A stretch of 64,000 nucleotides of DNA from an uncultured Bacteroidaceae bacterium (GCA_905235575.1 CAJOLZ010000003.1:1-64000), one strand, 5' to 3'; positions 30,124 to 40,867 are shown, counted from the first letter of the stretch. The notes: a model not told the origin generated them from the letters alone. Made by a program: numbers and translations.

Positions 30124-32049
30124 TCAGAACTGGAAATAGATGAAAGGCTGCATCTCGGCCGTCACGAACTGATAGACGATAAAGACGGTAGCCACGACGG
30201 CCAGATAGATGAGCGGCAGGGGCATGCTGGCAAATGTCAGGCGATAGCGGCGCTTCAGGCGCGTAGGCAACCAGTGGATTATCATTCCCAACAGGAAAAG
30301 CAGGAAGACGCGGTGATAGGCCATACAGATGGGCCATACGGCAGTGTTCCAGCGAGTTCCGATGGCCTCCACCATTTCTGTCGCAATACGCCAGGCCGTC
30401 TGATTGGCCACCGCGGGGTCGAGGTTCGAACCGGAGCGGAAGAACAGACGCGTGAAGGTGATGAACGTGAAAGTGACAGCTATGCTCCATGCGCGGCCCA
30501 GATGGGGTGTCAGTCGCGGCAGGAGCGAGGAACATGTGGGGTCGAGCGCATAGTGACGTGCCAGCGTGGCATCGTATGCCCAGCGAATCCATGCACTCAG
30601 GCAGATGAAGGCTGCGAAAACGAAGAGCACGTTCCACAATGCGGCTGGCGCGAAATGCACCAGCACAGCCAGCACCAACGTGACCACCGACACGGCAAGG
30701 GCACGCCTCAACAGCGAAATGTCGCGCCAGAACTTATAGACAATCATACCGGCACCGTTCAGTCCGCCCCACACCATGAAATTGCAGGATGCCCCGTGCC
30801 ACAGACCGCCCAGGACCATCGTTATCATCGAATTGAGGTTGGCATAGATGTGACGTCGCTTCTCGGGATGGCGATAGGCCGTCCAGATGACGGAAAGGAG
30901 CATGAGCGCAGCCGCAGCGGCAATCCATACGCTACCGCTCAGAATGAGCGTGGCCAGCGTGATGACGGCTATCCAGAAATAGGTGGCAGGCGTGACATTG
31001 CGGTTACCGCCCAGAGGGATGTAGAGGTAGGTCTGCAGCCATCGCGAGAGGGAGATGTGCCACCGTTTCCAGAAATTGGCACAGTTTTGGGCCTTGTAGG
31101 GCGAGTTGAAGTTGGCCGGCAGGTGGAATCCCATCAAGAGTGAGAGACCGATGGCGATATCGGTGTAACCGGAGAAGTCGGCATAGACCTGCAAGGAATA
31201 GGTGAAAAGTGCCATCAGATTCTCGAATCCCGTGAAGAAATGCGGGTTGGCAAAGACTCGGTCGATAAAATTCACCGCCAGATAGTCCGAGAGCACAATC
31301 TTCTTCACCAGTCCGTTCAAGATCCAGAACACAGCAATACCGAACTGCCTTCGGCTCAGGAAGTAGCGTCGATAGAGCTGCGGAACGAAATCGGAGGCTT
31401 TCACGATGGGTCCAGCCACCAGCTGCGGGAAGAAGGTGACGTAGAAGCCGAAGTCAAGAATGTTGCGCACCGGGCGTATCAGACCTTTATAGACATCGGC
31501 CGTATAGCTGATTACCTGGAACGTGTAGAACGATATACCCACGGGCAGGATGATGCGGTCGACACTCCAGAACTGGCTTCTCGTGAGGCGGTTGGCAGCC
31601 TCGGCCGCAATGTTCCGCACCTCGAAACTAGTGCCGAAGAGCTGGTTTGCCATGTCGGCAAAGAAGTAGCTGTACTTGAAATAGCAGAGCAACGAGAGGT
31701 CAATGAACACACTCACGGAAAGCAATGCACGTCTGCGCCAACGGGCTTTCTCGCGCTGGCTGTAGATGAGCTGTGCCAACAGATAGTCGGTACACGTCAC
31801 CAGAATGAGCAGTCCCACGAAGAATCCACTCGTCTTGAAGTAGAAAAAGAGACTGACCAGAAAGAGGTAGGCATTGCGGAGCAGCGGCTGACGACGGTAA
31901 CTGCGCGAGGTGATGAGCGCAAAACCGGCAAAGACAAAAGCAAAGAAAACCCAAAACTGAAGCTGCGTGAAGAGCAGGGGCGAGTCGGGGTCGAAGGCCA
32001 ACACACTGCGCAGATAGGCCATCACATCACTTGTCACTATGTTCGTCAT
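30124..32049 (-). CDS. MBOAT family O-acyltransferase (AlgI-like)
   Basis: 641 aa; 'FPQLVAGPIVKASDFVPQL', 'NFWKRWHISLSRWLQTYLYIPLGGNR', 'MVLGGLWHGASCNFMVWGGLNG'. Confidence 0.9.
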   Translation of the reverse strand: MTNIVTSDVMAYLRSVLAFDPDSPLLFTQLQFWVFFAFVFAGFALITSRSYRRQPLLRNAYLFLVSLFFYFKTSGFFVGLLILVTCTDYLLAQLIYSQREKARWRRRALLSVSVFIDLSLLCYFKYSYFFADMANQLFGTSFEVRNIAAEAANRLTRSQFWSVDRIILPVGISFYTFQVISYTADVYKGLIRPVRNILDFGFYVTFFPQLVAGPIVKASDFVPQLYRRYFLSRRQFGIAVFWILNGLVKKIVLSDYLAVNFIDRVFANPHFFTGFENLMALFTYSLQVYADFSGYTDIAIGLSLLMGFHLPANFNSPYKAQNCANFWKRWHISLSRWLQTYLYIPLGGNRNVTPATYFWIAVITLATLILSGSVWIAAAAALMLLSVIWTAYRHPEKRRHIYANLNSMITMVLGGLWHGASCNFMVWGGLNGAGMIVYKFWRDISLLRRALAVSVVTLVLAVLVHFAPAALWNVLFVFAAFICLSAWIRWAYDATLARHYALDPTCSSLLPRLTPHLGRAWSIAVTFTFITFTRLFFRSGSNLDPAVANQTAWRIATEMVEAIGTRWNTAVWPICMAYHRVFLLFLLGMIIHWLPTRLKRRYRLTFASMPLPLIYLAVVATVFIVYQFVTAEMQPFIYFQF

Positions 32050-33308
32050 GGTTCTTCGGGTGTCTGTGTCGCAAGCAGAAAATCGTTCACGACTGCGTTA
32101 TACAAGAGGTCGCCCCACAATTCGTAGCCCTGACGTGTGAAGTGAATATGGTCGGCGCGCTGCAGTCCTGCTTTCACCCAGGCATTCGACGAGCGCAGAC
32201 CTCCCATCAAGGCAAAGGCATCGAAGACCGCTCCGTCGTACTCCCGAGCCAGTTCGGTCATGGCTTGCTGCACACGTGGCGTGTTCGTATTGAACTGACG
32301 TCGACGGCCGCGGACATTGAACCAGCAATCGTTGTTCGTAATGAATATGAAGCAGCAGGCAGGGTTCACCATGCGGATGCGCTCTATCAGTCGACGGTAA
32401 TTGCTCTTGAACTGCTCGGGGTTGAAACGCTGCGGCAGCACATTGGCATCGTTGATGCCGATGCCGAAGACTACAAGATCGGGCTTCACAAGCGAGAGCT
32501 CGTCTGTAAATAACTCGCATTTGAGCCACGACGGAACACTGGCGCCGTTGATTCCTGAAGCGGTGTACGTAATGCCCGAAAGGCGTCCCTCAGGCATGAT
32601 ACCGCGCAGACGGAAACTGACATTCTCGTCGTGCAGGCCTGGGAAAAAGAGTGCGCACGTGTCGGTTTCGGGGAGAAGGGCAAAACGGAAGCCTGCATAA
32701 CCGTCGGAGGGGAGCGGAGAGAGCGTGTCGGAACCGCAGAGCAACATAGGAACCACCGTGTCTTGTGAGCCTTCGCCCAAGATGCGCAAGGTGTCGGTGC
32801 GCCATTCGGAAAGCGAGTTCATACTGAGAAAGATGCGAGCCAGCGTGTCGGAAGTCTCGACACACGCGCCGCTCAGACCGAGCGGAAGTGCTGCGTCAGG
32901 CTTCACACAGCGGGCCCCCGACCACGCGCCCTCGTGCCACATGGCATAGTTTTGCGGTGCGTTGGTCTTCAGTGCAGTGAAAGGGAAGAGCATACCGCGG
33001 TTGCCGGGGTGTGAAGTAAAGGTTGCGAAGTGTGTGCGCATGCGGTGAGAGAAGTCGCCAGACTGCACGTGACTGCCGCCGATGTGCAGTATGTTGACAT
33101 TTCCACGCCCTTCAACGAGGAGTGTGTCGAGCCTGCGGTAGAGGCTGTCGAAGCGCTCGTGGCTACCGGGGAAACGCAACGAATCCTGCCCACGGTCGGT
33201 GTGAAGGCAGGGATAGGAGGGAATCTCCACCGGTTGTGGCCGACGCTGCGACCACAGACATATGCTACAGAGCAGCAGAAACAGGGTCAGTCTTTCTCGT
33301 CGTGTCAT
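32046..33308 (-). CDS. SGNH/GDSL-like hydrolase (AlgX/PatB-type candidate)
   Basis: 420 aa; 'NILHIGGSHVQSGDFSHRMR', 'VVFGIGINDAN', 'DHIHFTRQGYELWG'. Confidence 0.75.
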   Translation of the reverse strand: MTRRERLTLFLLLCSICLWSQRRPQPVEIPSYPCLHTDRGQDSLRFPGSHERFDSLYRRLDTLLVEGRGNVNILHIGGSHVQSGDFSHRMRTHFATFTSHPGNRGMLFPFTALKTNAPQNYAMWHEGAWSGARCVKPDAALPLGLSGACVETSDTLARIFLSMNSLSEWRTDTLRILGEGSQDTVVPMLLCGSDTLSPLPSDGYAGFRFALLPETDTCALFFPGLHDENVSFRLRGIMPEGRLSGITYTASGINGASVPSWLKCELFTDELSLVKPDLVVFGIGINDANVLPQRFNPEQFKSNYRRLIERIRMVNPACCFIFITNNDCWFNVRGRRRQFNTNTPRVQQAMTELAREYDGAVFDAFALMGGLRSSNAWVKAGLQRADHIHFTRQGYELWGDLLYNAVVNDFLLATQTPEEP

Positions 33309-34749
33309 TTGTCAACGTGTCTTCTGTAAGTTCCTCCTGGTCGAGGGCATTGCGGAAGCGATAGTAACGATAGTAGAAATCGAACGTCTGGCAGAGCAGT
33401 TCGCTCATCTTTCGAGAGCCGCTGAGCGAGAAGTGGATGTAATCTTCGCCAGCCAGACCTACCTCCACCCAGCGTGCCATTGAACCTCGTCCGCCCATCA
33501 CACGGAACATGTCCCAGAAGGCAGCACCGCTCTCGAGGGCAGCTGCGCGCAGTGAGTCCACCGTTTGTGGCAGTTGCGGATAGGTTTGCATCTCGTCTCC
33601 CTCGGCAGTTGCCATGTCGGTGGGACCGATGAAGAGAATGGTCGACTGCGGCGAAAGGCGGCGAAGATAGGAAATCTGCGACTTGATCTGACGCTTATAG
33701 CCCGAGATGCGTTCGGCGTCGCGCAGGTATGGAATTGAGTTGCCGCCATACTGTAGGATGATGAGGGCCACGTCCTGCGATTGGAAGAAAGGTGCAAAGG
33801 TGGCGCGGTCGAGCGATGAGAAGTGGGAACCCGAGGCACCGCGCATGGCGATATTGTCCACCGAGACACCGCCGGAGCCGTCTGCCATCAGTCCATAGAC
33901 CTCCATATTACCGCGAGCGCGCACCGAGACGCGGCTCATGGCCGAGGGCAGAGAGGCACTGCAGATGCGGAATCCCTGATAGGTGGAATCGTGGGGAGAG
34001 GTCATTTCTATCTCATTATCTTCCAGTTGAATGCTGAGACGTCCCTCGCCCGATACAAGGGCACTCACACGGCGGAACGAGCGGCAGTGGGGATACGTAG
34101 AGCCTCCGTGGGCTGCAACGGTAAAGAGGGCGCTGTCGGTGACCACAGCCATTTGGGAAAGAGGACCGTAACGATTGTGGTCGGCACGCAGTTCGGGCGA
34201 GCCGAAGCCCATATAGTAAGGTAATTCGGGTTGGGTGGTGACGGTGACGGTTGCGCTTCCGAGCGTCTGCATGGCAGGCACCAGCCCCGGTCCACGGCCC
34301 GAGAAAGTGTCCTGGAACCATTCGCGCAGCACGCCGGTCATGCGGTCGCCCTCGAGCTGCGAATCACCGAAATGCATGATGCGCACGGGGTGACGCTCGG
34401 CCTGTTCGAGTTTCGAGAAGAGGGTGTCGAAGTACGAGACATCGTCGTCGGGCAAATAGAAACGGGCACGATTGCCTGAGATGGCAGCCACGAACTCAGA
34501 GTCGCGCGAGGCGTGCAGGGCAGCCATGCGCTGTTCCATGAGTTCCTCAGGCGTCAGTTCGGGCTCCGGTTCCTCGTCGTCGACGGGTTCCGGCTCGGGT
34601 TCGGCACCACATTTCAGCACCTGACTCATCGACGGGAACTCCATCCGTACCTTATTTATATATATGCCCTCGCTGGGAAAGAAGCAGGCCAACGCGACCA
34701 GCCCCACGGCCAGAGAGAGTATGAAAAGGAATGTCTTGTATGACTTCAT
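33265..34749 (-). CDS. SGNH/GDSL-like hydrolase, second copy of the family
   Basis: 'IMHFGDSQLEGDRMTGVLREW', 'LQYGGNSIPYL', 'DYIHFSLSGSRKMSELL'; likely start MKSYKTFLFILSL at 34749 (ORF track extends to 34806). Confidence 0.75.
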   Translation of the reverse strand: MKSYKTFLFILSLAVGLVALACFFPSEGIYINKVRMEFPSMSQVLKCGAEPEPEPVDDEEPEPELTPEELMEQRMAALHASRDSEFVAAISGNRARFYLPDDDVSYFDTLFSKLEQAERHPVRIMHFGDSQLEGDRMTGVLREWFQDTFSGRGPGLVPAMQTLGSATVTVTTQPELPYYMGFGSPELRADHNRYGPLSQMAVVTDSALFTVAAHGGSTYPHCRSFRRVSALVSGEGRLSIQLEDNEIEMTSPHDSTYQGFRICSASLPSAMSRVSVRARGNMEVYGLMADGSGGVSVDNIAMRGASGSHFSSLDRATFAPFFQSQDVALIILQYGGNSIPYLRDAERISGYKRQIKSQISYLRRLSPQSTILFIGPTDMATAEGDEMQTYPQLPQTVDSLRAAALESGAAFWDMFRVMGGRGSMARWVEVGLAGEDYIHFSLSGSRKMSELLCQTFDFYYRYYRFRNALDQEELTEDTLTNDTTRKTDPVSAAL

Positions 34750-34784
34750 GCGAGACGATTGGCGATGCGGCGTGGCGGCCGCAG

Positions 34785-34815
34785 AAAAAAGATGAGTCCA
34801 GTTCACACCGGACTC
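34785..34815 (-). terminator. Terminator downstream of HU gene
   Basis: Minus strand GAGTCCGGTGTGAACTGGACTC ATC TTTTTT. Confidence 0.7.
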
Positions 34816-34889
34816 ACCCCCTTAACATACTTTTATGAAAACGAATTACCTCAAAAAGGTACCGCGTCACGCGGTAGTACTCCTGTTTC

Positions 34890-35153
34890 TTAGATTGCAA
34901 GACCAGCACCAGCCTTGAACTTCACCACTTTCTTTGCGGGAATCTTGATGGCTTTCTTGGTGCGGGGGTTAATGCCTGTGCGTGCGTCGCGCTTCGAAAC
35001 AGCGAAAGTTCCGAAACCAATCAGAGCAACCTTGTCGCCCTTCTTCACTGCCTCGCTGATGGCTGCCAGTGTAGCGTCCAATGCCTTCTTTGCGTCTACC
35101 TTGCTCAAGCCTGCGCTCTCGGCGATCTTGGCTGTCAATTCAGTCTTATTCAT
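34890..35153 (-). CDS. HU family DNA-binding protein
   Basis: 87 aa MNKTELTAKIAESAGLSKVDAKKALDATLAAISEAVKKGDKVALIGFGTFAVSKRDARTGINPRTKKAIKIPA. Confidence 0.97.
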   Translation of the reverse strand: MNKTELTAKIAESAGLSKVDAKKALDATLAAISEAVKKGDKVALIGFGTFAVSKRDARTGINPRTKKAIKIPAKKVVKFKAGAGLAI

Positions 35154-35437
35154 ACAAATTCTGGTTTAATTAGGTTATTTAATACGTTAACTTTATATAT
35201 TCTATCGGCAAATATATACAACTTTGTCCTGCGCAGCAAGTTTTTTTTGAAAAAAAAGCAGAAAAGGGCGAAAAAAATGTCTAAACGGGTCGTTTCGAGG
35301 CTCATGCAGAGGTCGTTTCGGGCAGAAACAGGGCAAAAGAGACCCAGACAGCAGCAAAATGAGCCGAAGAAGTGCAGTCACTGCACAGCAAAGGGCAGGG
35401 AAAGACGGCAGAGAAGGGCAAAAGGCGGGTTGCGGAA

Positions 35438-35517
35438 CACACCGTGCTTTTCGGGATGTCGCACCACGGTGCGAAGGCCGACGCACCACGTTGCGACAGG
35501 CGTCGCAGCACGGTGCG
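35438..35517. repeat. 80-bp four-unit dyad element, copy 6 (inverted polarity)
   Basis: CACACCGTGCTTTT-8-CGCACCACGGTGCG-8-CGCACCACGTTGCG-8-CGCAGCACGGTGCG then TTTTT. Confidence 0.88.
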
Positions 35518-35645
35518 TTTTTCGACGGACCACTTCACCACGTATCGCGACTGGGCGATATTCTCGCGCAACGGCTGCGGATATGACATTTCAGACCGAA
35601 GCAGCACGCAAGGACGGGGAGAGACAGAAAAAACGGTCCACTTCA

Positions 35646-35676
35646 TTTGCCATGTAAGCAGATTTTTGTACTTTTG
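35646..35676 (+). promoter_or_regulatory. Promoter for rhomboid gene
   Basis: TTTG 35646-35649, TACTTTTG 35669-35676, 19-bp spacer. Confidence 0.5.
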
Positions 35677-35728
35677 CCCCACGAATGACACGAATCACGC
35701 AGAAAACTATAAATCAGTACACACGCGC

Positions 35729-36601
35729 ATGAATAATATGCCTCCCGTAACCAAAAACCTGCTCATCATCAACATTCTGATGTTTGCAGGCAAGTTCGTC
35801 GCCGCCAAGTACGGCATCGACCTCGACCGGATACTGGGCCTCCACTTCTTCATCGACCCGGGCTTCCGATGGTATCAGATTGTCACCTACATGTTCATGC
35901 ATGCCAATCTGGAGCACATCTTCTTCAATATGTTTGCCGTATGGATGTTCGGGCGCATCATCGAGGTGACGATGGGTTCCAAGCGGTTCCTGTTCTACTA
36001 TCTGACGTGCGGCCTGGGCGCAGGTCTCAGCCAGGAGGTGGTACAGCTGGCTGCCTACCTCTACGGCTCAACGATATTCGGCCTCACGGTGGGAGCCTCG
36101 GGAGCCGTCTATGGCATCCTGCTGGCCTTCGGCATGACATTTCCCGACGAGCGCATCTTCATCTTCCCCCTGCCCGTGCCCATCAAGGCCAAATACTTCG
36201 TCTGCGGATATGCTGTCATCGAACTTGTATCGGCTCTGGCCGGCTCTCACGACGGTGTGGCACACGTGGCTCACCTGGGTGGCATGCTCTTCGGCCTGCT
36301 GCTCATACTGCACTGGCGCAACGGCGACAAAGGTCGCAAGGGAGGCGGATACTACGACCGCGGCTATGGCAGTTCCGACAAGGGATGGCGGCAATGGTTC
36401 GCTGGACTGCGCCGACGCGAAAAGCCGCGCATGACCATTCAGCAGGGCGGGAAGTACGCCCAAGACATGGCTTACCGCCAGCGCGAGAAGGAGCGCCAGG
36501 AGGAGATGGACCACATACTGGACAAGGTGAAACGTCTGGGATACAATGCGCTGAGCGAGGACGAGAAGAAACGCCTCTTCGACATCAGCAACAAGAAATG
36601 A
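35729..36601 (+). CDS. Rhomboid family intramembrane serine protease
   Basis: MNNMPPVTKNLLIINILMF...; 'MHANLEHIFFNMFAVWMFG', 'TVGASGAVYGILLAFG', 'GVAHVAHLGGMLFGLLL'. ORF-track start is too early. Confidence 0.9.
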   Translation: MNNMPPVTKNLLIINILMFAGKFVAAKYGIDLDRILGLHFFIDPGFRWYQIVTYMFMHANLEHIFFNMFAVWMFGRIIEVTMGSKRFLFYYLTCGLGAGLSQEVVQLAAYLYGSTIFGLTVGASGAVYGILLAFGMTFPDERIFIFPLPVPIKAKYFVCGYAVIELVSALAGSHDGVAHVAHLGGMLFGLLLILHWRNGDKGRKGGGYYDRGYGSSDKGWRQWFAGLRRREKPRMTIQQGGKYAQDMAYRQREKERQEEMDHILDKVKRLGYNALSEDEKKRLFDISNKK

Positions 36602-36608
36602 ACGGGCG

Positions 36609-37655
36609 ATGAACGGAGTGAAACGACTGCTCACAAGCCTCTTTCTGGGAGCCAACCTGTGTTGTCTCCTCTTCCTGTGGGCGAGTTGTCTGAGCACACT
36701 GCTCCCTCCCCAGCGTCTGCCCCTGCTCTCACTGGTCGGTCTGGCCTTTCCCGTGGCAGTACTGCTCAACATCGGCTTCATCATTTTCTGGCTCATCTTC
36801 AAGGCGCGCTACGCACTGCTCTCGCTCGTAGGCACGCTCATCGTTGCGAGCTACTTCATAGACTATTGTCCCCTGAACCACAAGCGCAGCCATCCCGAGG
36901 GCGCACTGACCATTCTCTCCTATAACGTTGCCAGTCTGGCAGGCGAAGGAACCCTGGACGGATTCACGAGATATGTGCGCTACGTCAGCCCTGACATCAT
37001 GTGCCTGCAGGAAATGACACCCGGATGGGGAAAGACCGACAACGCGAAAAGGCTTCTTGACTCGCTGGGAATGAAGTGTATAAGGAACGGCAACAACTAC
37101 ATCTACACACGTTTGCCCATCATCGAAGAATCGGTGCCTACGCCCAAGGTCAGCGAGAACACCATCATGGCCTGCCGCCTCGCATACGGCGACGACAGTC
37201 TGTTTGTCTTCAACTGCCATCTGGAAAGCAACAAACTGAGCAACGAGGATAAAGCCGAGTATCGCAGCATGATAAAGGAGCCACACCGCGAAACAGTCAA
37301 GCGTGGCAGCAGAAACCTGCTCTCAAAGCTGAGCGATGCCGCCGTCTACCGCGCCAACCAAACCGACATACTGTGCGCCATGGCCGACTCGCTGCAAGGG
37401 AAAAGCATCATCTTGTGCGGCGACCTCAACGACACACCCATCTCATACACCTATCAGAAACTCTCGCGACACCTCACTCCAGCCTTCCGCAAGAGCGGCT
37501 TCGGAGTGGGTCGTTCATTCAACCAACGCGGCTTCCCAGTGCGCATCGACCACATCTTTGTGTCGCATAACTGGCAGACGGCCCAGACACACATAGACTC
37601 CCAGACAGACTTCTCAGACCACTATCCGCTGGCCACTTTCCTATGGAAAAAATAG
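36609..37655 (+). CDS. Endonuclease/exonuclease/phosphatase family protein with N-terminal TM segments
   Basis: 348 aa; 'LTILSYNVASL', 'DIMCLQEM', 'IILCGDLNDTP', 'RIDHIFVS', 'SDHYPLAT'. Confidence 0.85.
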   Translation: MNGVKRLLTSLFLGANLCCLLFLWASCLSTLLPPQRLPLLSLVGLAFPVAVLLNIGFIIFWLIFKARYALLSLVGTLIVASYFIDYCPLNHKRSHPEGALTILSYNVASLAGEGTLDGFTRYVRYVSPDIMCLQEMTPGWGKTDNAKRLLDSLGMKCIRNGNNYIYTRLPIIEESVPTPKVSENTIMACRLAYGDDSLFVFNCHLESNKLSNEDKAEYRSMIKEPHRETVKRGSRNLLSKLSDAAVYRANQTDILCAMADSLQGKSIILCGDLNDTPISYTYQKLSRHLTPAFRKSGFGVGRSFNQRGFPVRIDHIFVSHNWQTAQTHIDSQTDFSDHYPLATFLWKK

Positions 37656-37717
37656 AAATATCAGCCCTTAAATCAATTTAATTCGCCACAAATGGTGCGA
37701 ATGTACCGAAAAATGTG

Positions 37718-37725
37718 TATCTTTG
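37718..37725 (+). promoter_or_regulatory. -7 box (TATCTTTG) upstream of secDF
   Basis: TATCTTTG 58 bp upstream of the secDF ATG. Confidence 0.5.
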
Positions 37726-37782
37726 CACGCTTTTGGGCACGTTTTTACGAAAAAACAATAACATTAAAAATAATATTTAACA

Positions 37783-40700
37783 ATGCAAAACAAAGGATTT
37801 GTTAAGGTTTTCGCAGTCCTGCTGACGCTGGTCTGCATCTTCTATCTCAGTTTCTCGGTGGTCACCAACCACTACGAGGGTAAAGCCGAGAAGATAGCAG
37901 CTACAGAGGGTCAGGACGCTGCCGACCGCTACATGGACACGCTGCTCAACAAGAAGGTCTACCTCAACGTGTGGACTCTTAAGGAGTGCCGTGAGATGGG
38001 TGTCGGCCTCGGACTGGACCTGAAAGGCGGTATGAACGTCATCCTCGAGGTGAGCGTACCCGACGTAGTGAAGGCTCTGGCCGACCACAAGGAGGATACC
38101 GACGAAAACTTCCGCAAGGCCGTTGAACAAGCGACCAGCGAGGCTGCCAGCAGCCAGAACGACTTCATTACACTCTTCGTCAAAGACTACAAGGCCCTGG
38201 CTCCCAACAAGGCGCTGGCCGAACTCTTTGCCACACAGCAGCTGCGCGACAAGGTGAACACCAAGAGCACCGACTCGGAAGTTGAATCAGTGCTGCGTGC
38301 CGAAGTGAAGAGCGCTATTGACAACTCGTACAACGTGCTCCGTACACGTATCGACCGCTTCGGCGTCGTACAGCCCAACATTCAGGCCCTCGAAGGACAG
38401 GAGGGACGTATCATGGTGGAAATGCCCGGCGTTAAAGAGCCTGAGCGCGTACGTAAACTGCTGCAAGGAAGTGCCAACCTGGAATTCTGGGAGACATACA
38501 ACAGTTCGGAAATCGTTCCCATCCTCGCATCTCTCGACGCAAAGCTTGCTGCTCTTGAAACAACAGAACAGGTTGAGGAAGAGAGCACAGAGACAGCCGA
38601 AGTAGCTGAAACTGCTGCAGCTGACTCTGCCAAGACCAGCGCAGATGACCTGGCCGCAGCCGTTGGCGCACAGGGTGAGAACATCGACAACAGCAACCTC
38701 TCGGCTGCAGACATCGAGAAACTCCATCGCCAGCATCCTCTGCTGAGCCGTCTGCAACTCTTGCAGGGTTCTGCAGGCTGCATCGTAGGTTATGCCTCAA
38801 TACGCGACCTGGACATCATCAGTGAGTTCTTCGAAACACCCGAGGCAAAGGAGACACTTCCCTCTGACCTGAGACTGAAGTGGAGTGCCAAGGGCATGGG
38901 CGAGGGTGCTGCTGCAGACATCTACGAGCTGTATGCCATTAAGGTGACTGAGCGCAATGGTCGTGCTCCTCTGGAAGGCGACGTCGTGACTGACGCAAGC
39001 GATTCGTACGACCAGAACGGCCGTCCCTGCGTAAGCATGAGCATGAACGTAGACGGTGCTCGCCGCTGGGCTGCAATCACCAAGGCTAACAAAGATCGTT
39101 GCGTAGCCATCGTGCTGGACGACAACGTGTACAGTGCACCTGTCGTACAGAACGAGATTACAGGTGGACGCAGCGAAATCACAGGTCACTTCACAGCTGA
39201 AGAGACACGCGACTTGGCCAACGTGCTCAAGTCGGGTAAGATGCCTGCTCCTGCTAAGATTGTGAGCGAGGAAATCGTAGGTCCTTCACTGGGTGCCGAA
39301 TCCATCCGTCAGGGTATCTGGAGTTGCGTCATTGCCTTCATCATCCTGATGTTCTACATGATTGCCATGTATGGTTTCATCCCCGGCATGGTTGCCAACA
39401 GCGCCCTGATTCTGAACCTCTTCTTCACAGTCGGCGTGCTCACAAGCTTCCAGGCTGCACTTACGATGAGCGGTATTGCCGGTATGGTGCTTACGCTGGG
39501 TATGGCTGTCGACGCCAACGTGCTTATCTATGAGCGTACAAAGGAGGAACTGAGAGGCGGCAAGAAGGTGCGTGAAGCTCTGAGCGCTGGTTACAGCAAC
39601 GCATTCAGCGCCATCTTCGACTCTAACTTGACGAGTATCATCACAGCCATCATCCTCTACAACTTTGGTACAGGACCCATCCGCGGCTTCGCTACCACGC
39701 TGCTCATCGGTATTCTGGTCAGCTTCTTCACCGCAGTGTTCCTGACACGTGTCGTATACACCGAAATGATGAACCGCGACAAGTGGCTTGGACTGACCTT
39801 CCAGACTTCATTAGGCAAGAAGATTTCGTTCCAGAACCCGAACTTCAAGATTATGAGCGCCTACAAGAAGAGCTTTACCATCTTCGGTTTGATGGCGATT
39901 ATCAGTCTCGCGTTCATTCTGGGGCGTGGCTTCAGCAAGAGTATCGACTTCACGGGTGGCCGCAACTTTGTGGTTCTCTTCGAGAAAGAAGTGCAGCCCG
40001 AGGATATTCGCACCCTGCTTTCCGATGCATTCCCCGAGAGTAACACAAGTACCATTGCACTGGGTACGGAGGGTAAGACCATTCGTATCAGTACCAACTA
40101 TCGCATTCAGGAGGACGGAATTGAGGTGGACAGCGAGATTGAGAACAAACTGTTCGAAACGCTGAAGGCTGCCAACATGCTGGCCAGCGACCTGACAATA
40201 GAGAACTTCATCAACCGTGACGAGCGTGCCGGTGGTTCAATCATCAGTAGCCAGAAGGTAGGTCCGTCGGTAGCTGAAGACATCACAAGCGGAGCCATCA
40301 AGAGTGTGATTCTGGCCGTGATAGCCATCTTCTTGTACATTCTCATTCGTTTCCGCAACCTGGCCTTCTCTGTAGGTGCCATCACAGCACTTATCAGTGA
40401 CACGCTGCTCATCCTCGGCGTATATGCCATCTGCTGGGGCTGGATGCCTTTCAGTCTCGAGATTGACCAGACGTTCATCGGTGCTGTGCTGACGGCCATC
40501 GGTTACTCCATCAACGACAAGGTGGTGGTGTTTGACCGTATCCGTGAGTTCATCGGTCTCTATCCGAAGCGCAACCGTCAGGAGCTCTTCAATGCGTCGC
40601 TGAACAGCACCCTGAACCGTACCATCAACACCTCAGTCTCCACGTTCATCGTGCTGGCTGTTATCTTCTGCCTGGGCGGTGCCAGCATCCGCAGCTTCGC

Positions 40701-40824
40701 CTTCGCAATGATTCTGGGTGTTATCTTCGGTACATTGTCGTCCATCTTCGTGGCTGCTCCTACAGCCTATCTGACCATGGGCAAGACTATTTCGGAGACC
40801 GTAGCTGTAGAAGAGAAGAAGTAA
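37783..40824 (+). CDS. secDF: Protein translocase SecDF fusion
   Basis: 1013 aa; 'LGLDLKGGMNVILEV', 'GMAVDANVLIYERTKEEL', 'DFTGGRNFVV', 'GYSINDKVVVFDRIRE'. Confidence 0.95.
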   Translation: MQNKGFVKVFAVLLTLVCIFYLSFSVVTNHYEGKAEKIAATEGQDAADRYMDTLLNKKVYLNVWTLKECREMGVGLGLDLKGGMNVILEVSVPDVVKALADHKEDTDENFRKAVEQATSEAASSQNDFITLFVKDYKALAPNKALAELFATQQLRDKVNTKSTDSEVESVLRAEVKSAIDNSYNVLRTRIDRFGVVQPNIQALEGQEGRIMVEMPGVKEPERVRKLLQGSANLEFWETYNSSEIVPILASLDAKLAALETTEQVEEESTETAEVAETAAADSAKTSADDLAAAVGAQGENIDNSNLSAADIEKLHRQHPLLSRLQLLQGSAGCIVGYASIRDLDIISEFFETPEAKETLPSDLRLKWSAKGMGEGAAADIYELYAIKVTERNGRAPLEGDVVTDASDSYDQNGRPCVSMSMNVDGARRWAAITKANKDRCVAIVLDDNVYSAPVVQNEITGGRSEITGHFTAEETRDLANVLKSGKMPAPAKIVSEEIVGPSLGAESIRQGIWSCVIAFIILMFYMIAMYGFIPGMVANSALILNLFFTVGVLTSFQAALTMSGIAGMVLTLGMAVDANVLIYERTKEELRGGKKVREALSAGYSNAFSAIFDSNLTSIITAIILYNFGTGPIRGFATTLLIGILVSFFTAVFLTRVVYTEMMNRDKWLGLTFQTSLGKKISFQNPNFKIMSAYKKSFTIFGLMAIISLAFILGRGFSKSIDFTGGRNFVVLFEKEVQPEDIRTLLSDAFPESNTSTIALGTEGKTIRISTNYRIQEDGIEVDSEIENKLFETLKAANMLASDLTIENFINRDERAGGSIISSQKVGPSVAEDITSGAIKSVILAVIAIFLYILIRFRNLAFSVGAITALISDTLLILGVYAICWGWMPFSLEIDQTFIGAVLTAIGYSINDKVVVFDRIREFIGLYPKRNRQELFNASLNSTLNRTINTSVSTFIVLAVIFCLGGASIRSFAFAMILGVIFGTLSSIFVAAPTAYLTMGKTISETVAVEEKK

Positions 40825-40867
40825 TCTACCTGCCTCGCAGGAGAGAGACATCAACATCAGAAAATCC

